Shown here piece by piece: positions 33,901-44,900 of a DNA stretch of 64,000 bases (positions are counted from its first letter, which is position 1; every line of letters starts with the position of its first letter). The notes below the pieces were generated by a model, which saw nothing but the letters and a program-made list of their open reading frames with translations, was not told the DNA's origin and did not search any database. Origin of the DNA: Syngnathus acus. Taxonomy: Eukaryota; Chordata; Actinopteri; Syngnathiformes; Syngnathidae. The stretch lies in assembly GCF_901709675.1 (NCBI RefSeq), contig NC_051106.1, positions 3,854,001-3,918,000 of the forward strand, in the 5' to 3' direction. The position numbers were made by a program, and so were the translations under genes.

Positions 33901-34580
33901 CTGCATGTGAAAAATTGACCTAATTGCAGTTTTTATGCTCAGACAATCCAACATATGCTATATTTTTATTTATATTGCGCTTTTGCAACAGCTTTTGCCG
34001 TAACTAAGCGCTTTACAAAAACATCACAAAATAACAATACAATGGACCAAAGTCAAATGTTTTTATATTAGACTTTGATGCAATGTAGCTTGGGGCCAAG
34101 CAAGTATGTTGGAGGACCTTCATGTAGTCCATAGGTGTCAAACTAACCCTAACCCATCCTGCATATTTTATGTTTCGCTCCTCCAATACACGTGATTCAA
34201 ATGATTGGGATCAGCTTTTGCTGATGAGCTATTGGGGATTTTTTTCCACCCAAAAGTGTCTCTCTGATTGGTTGATTTTCCTCGGACGTGCTGTTTTCTT
34301 AAAAATCATACTAGATGTTCAAAATGGTGTTGGAGAGGATAATTATGAGGACAAATGAAATAGAAAATGGATGAACAAATGGATGTTTATTCTTTTTTTT
34401 TTTTTTTAATCGCACAACTTTTGGGGCCTTTGGAGATTCAATTGTGTCTCGTATCATGTCCTTGTTTTTGTGTTCGTCAGGAAACCGCTGCGTAAGGAAG
34501 AGAACGGGACAAGTCGCGGGGAATACGCCATGAGCATCCGCACCAAGAAGGCCATGGGTACAAACAACACTGTGGTATAG
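24905..34580 (+). CDS. prima1: Proline-rich membrane anchor 1 (acetylcholinesterase anchor)
   Basis: Type I membrane protein that assembles and anchors tetramers of tailed acetylcholinesterase at neuronal surfaces. Four coding exons: 24905-24997, 26258-26399, 28474-28606 and 34481-34580. They give 155 aa (human 153) with consistent phases. A signal peptide occupies 1-31. The cysteine-rich lead-in has Cys38, Cys50, Cys54 and Cys56. The proline-rich attachment domain is P60-P61-L62 plus ten prolines (63-72) followed by RLL, which wraps the AChE C-terminal helices. A transmembrane helix spans about 96-118 (FVVLGTVGCASALFLLSAII). The cytosolic tail is CYKAIKRKPLRKEENGTS... ending NNTVV. Intron 3 is 5.9 kb and carries a hAT MITE, a palindromic element and an LTR. 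The start was chosen for the hydrophobic leader. Confidence 0.95.
27611..27929. mobile_element. hAT-type MITE with perfect 8-bp target duplication
   Basis: Element 27619-27921 starts CAGGGGTGTCAAACTC and ends GGGTTTGACACCTGTG, which are inverted repeats. It is flanked by direct repeats CTTTAAAG at 27611-27618 and 27922-27929. Length 303 bp, no transposase. It lies in prima1 intron 2. The internal GGGCCGC/GGCCCGC blocks are shared with fragments at 19690 and 57641. Confidence 0.88.
29908..30073. mobile_element. Short copy of palindromic TA-flanked element
   Basis: Starts TACCGTATTTTCCGGACTAT and ends in the exact inverse (ATAGTCC...GGAAAATACGGTA, with one change). About 166 bp, made of repeated CTATAAGGCGCACC-type units in both orientations. 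Appears to be an internally deleted relative of the copies at 47173 and 54138. In prima1 intron 3. Confidence 0.8.
30699..30730. repeat. CAG trinucleotide microsatellite
   Basis: About ten CAG/CAA units in prima1 intron 3, next to a poly-G run at 30637-30648. No exon supports translation as polyglutamine. Confidence 0.85.
33462..33905 (+). mobile_element. Probable solo LTR in prima1 intron 3
   Basis: Begins TGTCACATGCCGTGCC. It has a TATA-like GTATTTAAGCCC about 100 bp in and an ATTAAA signal near its right end (about 33884), and ends ...CAAGCTGCA. This order of TG start, TATA box, poly(A) signal and CA end is that of a retrotransposon LTR. A related fragment lies at 17371. I could not fix a target-site duplication. 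No gag/pol coding is adjacent, so it is a solo LTR or a fragment. Confidence 0.6.
33621..33725. repeat. 15-bp minisatellite, seven copies
   Basis: Seven identical tandem units ACCTTGTGTTCCTGT inside the LTR-like element. The related fragment at 17371 lacks the array. The open reading frames over it (Val-Pro-Cys repeats) are artefacts of the 15-bp unit. Confidence 0.92.
34130..34235. mobile_element. Fragment of an interspersed repeat
   Basis: AGGTGTCAAACTAACCC followed by a TTTCGCTCCTCCAATACACG-type stretch resembles a dispersed fish repeat with hAT-like GTGTCAAA ends. Only part is present. Confidence 0.4.
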
Positions 34581-36720
34581 ACTTGACTCCACCTCGGAGC
34601 AGGAAGTGACAGGTCATCTTTCAGCCCCCTTGTCCTCATTGACCCCCCCCTTCTCACCCAGAATCCAAGTTGCAGGAAACCCCTCCTCTTCTGCTTGGAC
34701 TCCGGACACCAGTGAGCTGAAGAAAAGGTGGAAGGAAATGCCATGAAGGCAAGCGAGGATGAAAGTCCCCCCCCCCCACCACCACCACCACCACCCACCC
34801 CACCCGATGTGTGTCGTTGAAAAGCATCACAGCAGGCTGAGCACTTGCTCTTAGTAAGAGCAAGTGTTGCTGACAGGCTGCCATTCTGTCGGCCAGTCTG
34901 CCTCACATCCAGACCTCACGCGTGCGATCCAAGCGCAGACAATAGAGCGGCCCCGCGGTGCCATCACACACAATAAATAACGTGCATGCACTTTTGATGG
35001 AGAATGCAACTTTTTTCCTTTTTTCTTTTTTTTTTAAATAATATATCCTTTGTTGCTTTTGCATTTTTGGAGGCAGATGCCTTGCAGGGAGGGGCATGAG
35101 CTGACTGTCACTCCTGGCTCGGAGATGTGCATTCATGACTATGCAATTTAAAGAAATCCATATTTTGAAAAGAGCGAAAAAGAGGAGACAACATCGACAC
35201 CTTCTCAAGACTCAGTGTATTATACTTATTCATCTATTTATTTTCTCTATTTATTTTTCTACCAAAAGGGATACTGTACAGTCTCAGCATTTTGTTTCTT
35301 TTTTTTAAATTTATACACAATTTAGTTTGGCCACTGAATGCCGTTGACGGTGTCGTGGAGACACTGATGCAGAAAACGGCGTCATCTGTGTTTGACTTTT
35401 TGTGTTTCTGTCAACATCACGGTGTGCTTCGGTGAATGAGAGTTCTTTCTCTATACTGCATCGCACGTTAGTCCGCTTTTGATTTTGGAAAGGTCAACTC
35501 AGTACTCGTTCTTCCTTACAAGGACAGTGGAGCCTCTAAGGTCCTACACAATCCATTCCGGAACACAAGTAGACCTCTGAACTGTTTGTAATGCATTTTT
35601 CAGAGGAAATGATTAAAAATTCAAATGTTCCAGTCAAATTGTTGCCATATCAGTCTGCACAAGCAATGTTTCCAGTAGCATATTGTGCCAAAACTGACAT
35701 CTTAAATTTCCCCTCTGGAGATCAATAGATCTCATTTTATGTTGATCTTTAGAAAGCAAACTAGTTTAATTTTGACACGTCCCTCAGCTTGTAAACATTC
35801 TCCTTGAGTCCTGTGATCGTTCTATATTACCACCCTTGTCCACATGCTGCAATAAGTTCCATTTTGCACTCTATGGTTATCATCACATTTGTCTTAACCA
35901 TGCAAAAGAATAACAGAAAAAACAAAAAATGCAAACTCAAATTGATTTAAGAACATTGGATTTTAGAGGTTCCACTGTAGCAGACGTGTTGTGTGTGTGT
36001 GTGGATTCGATAGTCTTCATCTTTCTATGTGTGTCACCGATAGTCTTCATCTTTCTGTGTATGTCACCGAGGACTCATCCTCTATCACCATAGAAACCGA
36101 GGGGCTGACCTTGTGACCGATGAGCGACAGGACGCTCGGCCAATAGTCAGAGATCAGGTTGCGCCCGTGTGTGTTTGCGCGTGTGTGCTGTCACAAGCAT
36201 CCTCGACATCTCTTCTGGAAGAACACAACTGAAGTGGACTGGGGCATGACTCAATGCTGCTTTGCACTTTTTAGTTTTTTCATCTTAATTTAATGTATGT
36301 GTGTACAAAATGCTATCAAGTTTAGTTATCGGCTAAATCTGTTAAAAACAAAAAGCTTGCATTTAGACATGCGCAGGTAGGAGTCAACAAGCAGCCCTCA
36401 ACCTAAACTGTGTGAGAGACGTGACGGATGCATGAATGTAAATATCGCTATTTAAATATTTGCCTTCTGGACTGTTAATTCATGCACAGGAACATGTTTA
36501 TACATACGTCAAAGGAAAACAACGTGCTACCATTTAGACTCGTTAATGTTGTCATGTTGATGGAACAAGCCATTAATGTATATATGGCAATCGATATTCC
36601 AAACACACACAAATAGACACACACACACACTTTATGCATTACAACAAACAGAAAGATCGATGTGCATACGTTGATATCCTTGCTGAGTTTTGTAAATAAA
36701 AATGTACAGAACAACAGAGT
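34581..36720 (+). other. Probable long 3' UTR of prima1
   Basis: No coding exon. Contains a CCCACC-rich run (34769-34803) and poly-T tracts. A clear plus-strand AATAAA at 36695-36700 followed by GT-rich sequence would end a 2.1-kb 3' UTR. PRIMA1 also has a long 3' UTR in mammals. Confidence 0.55.
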
Positions 36721-38958
36721 ACCTTTGATTATGTTTAAAGGATGCTGTTGCACAGGGTTTTAAAAAGAAGCGTTATATTTAGCCTGTGCCTGGTCTGCTC
36801 CGTGTGGTGCAGGTCTGGAGCTGGGCCGCTCCCCTGTGGTGGGGCGAAGGGGTGGGGGAGGGCATGTGCTAAGTCTGTCTCACACGCTGCATCTTTAATG
36901 AACTGCCATCAGCAGACCTTTTGCAGCCTGCTATGTCACAAACGACTCAATGTGCAGGTCACATGCTGTATTAATGATAACGTCAACGCCGAGGCAACAA
37001 TCAAGTCAACATTTGAAGTGGAGCAAAATAATAAACGACATTTAAAGATTTCATATCAAAGAATTCTACTGTTGTTTGAGTTTGAAGGAAATGTTTTTGG
37101 TTAAACTTCAAATTGGACCACTTTTGAGCCATTCCACTTCAATTCCACTACATTAACAATGAACAATAACAATTTATATAATTACCCAAGATAAGTGTCC
37201 CCTAATTGTATCGTCAGTCTCACTGTGCTGTTCTTCACAACTGTATACTGCAACTTAACATTTTATAGCTCTCTGATAATGTAAAAAAAAAAAGATATAA
37301 AGCTGACACCACTTTGACGTCTGATCAGGTAGGTGTGCTTAATGTTGTGGCTGCATACATGTCCCGTATAATGATTCCGAGGAACACTGAAGACTCAATG
37401 AATTCTAATGTGAATGAAGCATCGTTGACTACTGGCTGTGGATGTGCCACTTGACGCTAACGCCAATGGACACTGTGAGCAATTTAAACATTGTCCGGCC
37501 CGGCCTGCGTGCCTTTTGCTGTAATAAAAACAAAGTGACAGCACTGGGCGGGGGCAGCAGAGATTGCCACGTTCTCAACAAGCTTTATGATCATCCACAG
37601 TACACAAGGGGATGTTTTGTTAACTTGTCTATAGATGGAATGTATTTATACTTTATTTCCCACCACTAAGTGTGTTCTGACCTTGGCAATCTTTGAAGAG
37701 AGCTTTGGTCAGTTGATTGCCACACTGTTCTCCAGGAGGTCGTCAGGCAGGTGGGTCAGGGTGTGCTGCATACCTGTAGAGGCTTTGAGAAAAAATGATC
37801 TCGCCAGTGCAAGTGACAGATGCAACCCTGACTTGATTAGACCTGTGCACTCCCACACACACACACGCAAAGCAGTCTCACTTTTGTTCACCCTCCCGCA
37901 GCAGGAGAGCGTTGATGAGCCAGGACTGGCGGTTTGATGACAAGGTTGTCACTGCAAGCCTGATTCAGCCAGCCTTGCGGGTTAGCCGGGTTGAGTGCGT
38001 GAGCGCGCATGTGTGTGAGTTCATTAGTCACATTGTGACTCATTTGACTCACACCTCTCATCACTGGTCCTCTTTTGCACGCACAAATAAAAAGTCAAAT
38101 CCCCAAACAGCTCGTTTACGAATGACACGGTTGTCTCGTTCTTCAATTTTTAAATTGTATTAATGTTAAAGCTTGATAATGAAATCAAAAAAGGAGACAA
38201 ATATGCCCTGCTGTCATGACATCTGTTATCCTCAGGCTAATGCAGTTAGACCTCACAACAATGATCCATCACAACAAACCACATTATGCCAAAGGTAATT
38301 GCGTTTGCTTGGTAGAAGTCGGCTAAGGGGAGGAAGGGGAGGCCTCCACTTTGGGCTGGGGCGCCGCTGGTAGAGGGTGCGGTGGCGGGGGAGAATCTCT
38401 AACCAAAATCGTCTCGTTTAACTCCAAGCTCTAACTCCGTTTTATCGAGTTAGGAAGCTGCTCCCGCAACTCGCACGGCCTCCTGATGGATGCGAGTCGT
38501 GATGGCGAGAGGCAGCGTGACGGTCGTTCTGACAAGAATCGGAGACGGCGAGCTGGCTAAATGCATGTCATGTCGTTTTCCGGGAGAGATCCAGTCTCTG
38601 GTTCGCAACAGTAAACAAGGCGGGCTGATTTAATCGCGCTGCCATTCGCATTATGGTAAAATGGACATTTGGAATATGAGCGGGGACGAGAAAGGGAAGT
38701 AAATGTCACATTTGAATATAGTAAATGACAAGGTGTCTTCTAAAAAAAAAAGAACTTTTATTGTTCAGTCGAAAAAGATAGAATGTCATAGAGTGAGTAC
38801 GCATTTGCATTCAGAGCACAACACAGATAAATAGAAATCTTCTGCAAGTGAGCCATAACAGTAAATAGCACAGATCTACTGTACATATCAAACTAAAGGC
38901 AGTTCAGCCCAGGTGAGCATCCTTTTTGGTTATTCAGAGCGGAATTGCAGAAAGTAGG
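36721..38958. other. Convergent spacer prima1 / unc79
   Basis: No coding exon seen. The unc79 3' UTR lies on the right; a minus-strand AATAAA at 38762-38757 is about 200 bp past the unc79 stop. Around 38330-38640 the sequence is GC-richer but without recognised genes. Confidence 0.45.
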
Positions 38959-41900
38959 TTACATGGGGTAGAACTGCGAGGCGGCCTCAGATGACTGGAT
39001 CTCCACCTGAGCCATCTTGAATTGAGTGCACTGAAGCCACTTGCGCAGCGCGAAGGGCGGCGCCCCCGGCGTCTGAGCTTGCAGACACTGGTGGTTCACG
39101 CGGTTCTGGATGGCCTGGAGACGCAGCTGTAGACCTGCCGACAGGTGCTAATGAGGGGGGGGGGGGGGTCAGTTAACCACTCAAACCGTCTGAAAAATTT
39201 GCTTGGATATTTGGATGATATTTGTTGGGGGTTACCTTAAGGTTGGACTGTATCATGGGTAGCCACATTGGAATAAGCTAAGGGAAAAAATAAATGGGGA
39301 GAAATGATGTCATTATTTTGTGTTAATATGTTCCAGACAGACCCACTAAAATCCACAAAGTACATATTTTTTTAAAATCATTTATTTATTTATTTATTTA
39401 TTTATTTATTCATTTGGGAAGTGCAGATGTAAATTTCACACAAACCTTGACAAAGATGGTTGAGTTGCACTCCTGCAGTGCTTCCATCAGGCTAATAACA
39501 TGAAGACACACCATCTCCACCATCTGAAATAAAAGAACAAAAAAGGTTCTTTTTTTGAGGACTCTTCACATATCCTATTCTCCACATTTTAAGAGCAAAT
39601 TTTGCACTTGACAGCAAAGCACTCACCACCTTATTGTGCGCCATGAGCTCCAGAATGCTGGGTGTCACACGACTCCAGAACTCCAGGCCTGTCAGAATGG
39701 CGCTGGATGAAAACTCTGTCTGGTTCTGGTTCTGCAAAGTAGGAGCGGCGGCCGCCTGCTCACAGTAGATGGTCCACAACTGGGCGAACATGAAGGCGTG
39801 GAACAAAGAGCACATGTGCAGCACCGACGTCTGCGAGAGCCCATGAGAAAGCAGCCATGAATAAAAGCGATCATTTGAACGGATGAAATGATTCTAGTCA
39901 AACCTTGGACTGTTCAGGAAAGCCAATAAGGATGACGATAAGATGATCAGCAATGTGGGAGCCAGCATCAAGAGGGATGGGCATACAGGAAGTGGAACCC
40001 TGATGCAGGGCACAATGTGTGAGGGATCCCAGGAGGAGCCAGGACAGCTGACGCACGTGGGAGACGCACTCGATGAATTCCTTTGGACTGCGCAGGAACC
40101 ACACATTCATGACATCACGACAATGCTATTTTTTCCATTATCATCAATATTTTATGACACTCCAGGCACCATTCGTCTGCTCAATGTGACACAGTCAGGA
40201 AAGTAGAAGTTGGAGATATTTAGTGCCCAAAATAAAACAGTAGTTAATAAAAAATTTTGCTGCACTGAATTATTCTGCGCAATTTAAATGATAATTAAAT
40301 TGAGTCTCACCCTTGTTGCATGGTGGAAGGAGGATGGTAAAGCCAAGGAAGATAACGGACCACAGCTTTGTTGTCACGGTGATTGCCTTTACTGATCTCC
40401 ATGGCGGCCACTTGCGCCAAGCCCACTTTAAGGTTCCCTCCAAAAGTGTCCTCATGCAACGGCTGGCAGCAAGCCTTCATGTGACTCTGAAGGACATATT
40501 GGGGCACAGTGACCTCTGCCAATTAAAAAAGAAAATGCTCTTGTGATGCAAAATAAGACTCACCTTGAGTTTGGTTAGCGTGTGCATATCTGCAATAAAG
40601 TCCAGGAGTTCACTTATGTATTGTCTCATGCATTCCATTGCTGCTGTTGTGCACTGTTAGAACGGGACACATATTTTATTTTTAGGCCGCCTGCTGATTC
40701 TAATAAGGTTCTTAGTAGAATCTTACCCCGGGCAATGTAGCGATCATGTGCTTTTGGATGATGGTGGATTCTGCTAGCCGTGTGCCGGTATCTGCACAAA
40801 TGAACTGGCAAATACACCACAGTGCAGTTTGAACAAACATGTCAGCGTTGGATTTTTTGCTGTGCTTTTTTTTTACCTGGACCAGCAGTAACAAGTTTGT
40901 GTCAGGCAGCGGGGATTTGAACTTGAGCGCTTGAAGCAGCTCCAGCACCACAATGCGTGACATGTAGAACTTATCTCGCTCCTGGATGTGAGGAGATAAG
41001 AGAAGGGAGTAAATGTAGCCATGCAGCAAGGACTGCCTTTTTCTATTATCGCTCTCCCTTACTCATGCTGCGAGGAGAGCATCAACTCGTGAGGCTGAAT
41101 AGAAGGGGAAGGACAGGCGGCGAGAGGGCGGGAGGGAGCCAGAGAATAGACAGACAATAGTGAGGATGAGGAGTAGATTTAGGCCAGTCCAGATCTCTCC
41201 TCCCCGAGTCCCAGGCAGCTCGGATGAGGCTGTCAGGCTGGCTTCTCCCTCCCTGAGGACAGGCTGCTCTCTTTGTTCATCCCTTCCACACAAAGCCCAG
41301 CTGCCTGTTTACAAACCACACTGTCATCTCTTGGCTTCCACTTTTGCCTTTCTTTCTCTGTGCCATCTTGTTTGCTTATGTTGCCCGCATGCTCCCAAGG
41401 AATGGAAAGCCGCTCCGGATGTGTCTTACTTGGAAGTGGACACGCCCCTTGGCCTTAAGAAACGATTCAAGCCCATTATTTCGAGATTCTGACTCAAAGT
41501 TCTGAGCTTCGGGATTTTGATTCTTTGACCCACATTTTACCGATAACTCTAACTTGTCTATTTGTGTTCTGCAATTGGCCGACAACCAGTTCCTGTCTCT
41601 TGCCCAAAGTCAGCTCGAATAGACTCCAGTTCACCCTAATTAGGAAGAATCCTATAGAAAATGCATGGATAGATATAAAATGGAGTAAGTGGTTGATTAT
41701 GCTGATGAAGCACTTTTTTTTTTACTTGTAATTCAGCAACATTTGACCTCTGTCCAACTTTCAGATTGTGCCTGACTGCAAAGGTTTTGCACAGGCCTCT
41801 TGGGGTCACCCAACCGTTTGCCAAAAAGATGATGGAGAATTTGTGGGGCACATGAGAAGTTGCCAAGCAAAAGATGGTTCAACAAAACAACCCTTTTGAT

Positions 41901-44900
41901 GTTTTTTAATTGGTAAAAACGATCCCATAATTCTTAAAAAAAATATTATTTTTATGATCCTATTACAAAAAGGCCACTATTTTAACACACCCACTGTGTT
42001 TCCTTTCTATCTCCAGCATATGTGTGGCTTTTGCACGGCCACACTTGAGCTCTTTAAATTAAAACTTAATGGAGCATGTCACCTTCAGTAAATAGAAAGC
42101 CACAGGCCCAGTTGCAGCAGCATCCACTGATGCATAGTACAACGGCCAACTTCAGTCCAAAAAATAAACTTACAACTTTAAAACCTGACCTCATGAGACA
42201 GGTGAGATGAGTTGAGAACCCCTTCCCAGAAATCCCTTTAAAAATATATATCGGACAGGTTCCAAGAGTAATTGTTGATAGTGACTCTGGGTTTTGAAAA
42301 GCGGATATTGTCCGGTGAGGAATTGAAGCGGGTGTGGAAAATCGATACTGCAGGAGACATAAAGCATGCGCTGTTGACAGTGGTGGAGGATTGAGGATGC
42401 TCGGGGCCAAACGTCCTAGACGAGCCCGAGCTGCATCGTCGCCTGAGACTGCACCTCAGAAAGCCGCCACAGACCCAACAGCAAACCAACTAATCATGTT
42501 AATCAATACTGGCTGATTGCCTATTTAATCATGTGTGACGCATGGCCACATTTCTGGTTGTCTGCGGAGTCAGGGAAGTAGCACACCACCGAAAGAATGA
42601 TGGCGGCCGAAACAACACAAGTCAACATTTTTAGCTAATTTGTTTAAAAGGTTTTAACTCTTTCCAGGGTGGATACAGTTGAGGCACTGCATTGTGTTAT
42701 CAGAAAGAAATCGTGGTGGATTATTGCATCCTGATCTGTTTCTTACAGCGCCATTTTGTGGGGAACAACAAATCAATCATAGTGAGTGAATGATCCTATC
42801 CAGTTTCAGAAAGGCAGCAGAAATACAAACCTGGTATCAGATGTTTTTGCTGCGAGTCATTCACTCAGATTGTGTAAGTAACAATAACATAATCAAAATG
42901 GAGACTTTTGTGTTTTTTAGGAAATGAAAAACCAATTCCTGTGTTGAGCATAAACACAATTAAGACTAATGTACCTTGTTGAATGCTTTGTAGCAGAGTC
43001 CACACAATTCGACTAAGTAGGAAAGGCTGAAGATGCCATACTGGATGACAAAGCTCAGCAACTTGGAAAAAGGCTCCAGAAGGCTCTGTGGGACACAAGA
43101 GGTGAGATGTTCAAGGCCAGGATTTATATAAATGAGCTTCTCCCAAAATCTTCACTGATCTTACCCGAGTTGCATTTGTGGTTGGAATTTTCAGAAGGCA
43201 AATGATAATCCTCAAGCTGGAATCCATGGGGCACTAAAGATTGAAAAAGCTTTAATGAGAAGACTTTTCTAATTACAAAAGTCCATACAACTTTTTTTTT
43301 CCCACTATAATGCATCATCATAACATTGGATCAAATTCATGTGAGGATAAAATGATTAGGGACACTTTAATTTGACCTCCAAGGTCAAAAGCGGCAGAGT
43401 CAAATCAATTACAATCTGAAGACTCAATGATATTGAACCTGACAAGGGCACTGCTCCATGCTTTCTCTCCAGCCATAATCACATCAAACCATATCAGGCG
43501 CAGGCTAAGTGAGCAATGGCGTCGAGGGCTACCTTCAGAGGAAGCACAGAGGGCAGTTTGGTGAGGAAGGCCTGGAATTGGTTGCAAATGGTGGTCCACA
43601 GGTTGCTTGGGGAGTCCATAGGGAGGGCCTCCATGAAGGTAGCAATGTTGTCCAAGCAGTGCAGCATAGTGCCTCCTGCTGGCAGACTCTTCTTGTTGTT
43701 CAACCCCTGCAGGGGAGGGGGCACAGATGCATCAAGTATTATATAAGGCCATTCTATAAGCATTGTTATATTTCCATTTAACTGATCATTCAGTTCTGTT
43801 CAATCACAATACTCAGAACTGCAGCGGTGGATTTAGGACACCGAAGCAGAGATTATTGCTCGCATGGGGTCCCCACGCCTCACTGGGTTTTTATCTGTGT
43901 CATTTATTTAACCCAGCAGTAACGATCAACTGGTGCAGTTGTGCAGGGTAATAAGGCGGGTTCTCTTGGATACCCGGAGGAATTGTTTGAAATGGGCTTA
44001 TGCTGCCTGGTTGGAACCAAAGTTGGCCTGCCAATGCTTTGACAAGAGCGCCTCCTGCTGGTTGAAATACAAATGAAGAGAATGCTCACCTCCAGAAGCA
44101 TATTGAGAGCAGCGACAGAACTCAGCTCATTAAAATCTATAAGCGAGGAGGCAAGGGTCCGAAGAAAACTTCCATCTGCAGAGAAAAGGTTATTTTAGTT
44201 TGATTTGTCCTGTAAAGTTCAAATTCAAGTGTTAGGAGTTGACCTTTAATGTTGCTTTGGAAGAGTTGAGGCAAGACTCCATTTGGAGCCAGTTGGTGGA
44301 ACATACAACGGAGGAACTGCTTGGCTACACCTGCAACATTTCCTGGGATCAACATGCTGCAAAGCACAAGGAGAAATGGCCACATAAATTATACGGAAAT
44401 CATTCATCTCATCGTGCATATCTTCGTGAGACAGCTTCGTGTCATACCTCTCAGCTTGTCCAGAAAAGTTAGCACTGGAAGCCAGCCTGAAAGAAGTCAA
44501 AGCAGTGGATTAGACTCCGGGAATGAATCATGCATACGTCCTGAGGGTTATTTGCGAATCTTCATCTAAGTGCAGCGTGGATGGAGGTTGCAGGGAGGGG
44601 GAGCTGCTCTACCTGCCCACAGATTGCATGATGTCCAGGAGCATAGGAGCAGCTAGATCAGGGCTGAGGTGGATGAACATGGAAAGGACCACCACCGCCA
44701 AGCCCAGGGTCTCTTCGTCGTATTCTTCCAGCACAGCCGCGCAGTCTCGACACCTAAAACGTCAGATAGAAACAAAACTCACACTTCTGCACCACTGGTC
44801 GTCTCTAAACTATTATTTTGCTCCTCCCATTGCCATATTTATTCAAAAATGTCTTAATTCACCTGTCAGACATTAATGTCGGCTGCTCATCAATGAATTC

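Noticed and set aside
33453-33910. Open frames of Val-Pro-Cys or Thr-Gly repeats; possible CRISPR-like array
   Set aside because: It is a 15-bp head-to-tail minisatellite with no spacers inside an LTR-like element.
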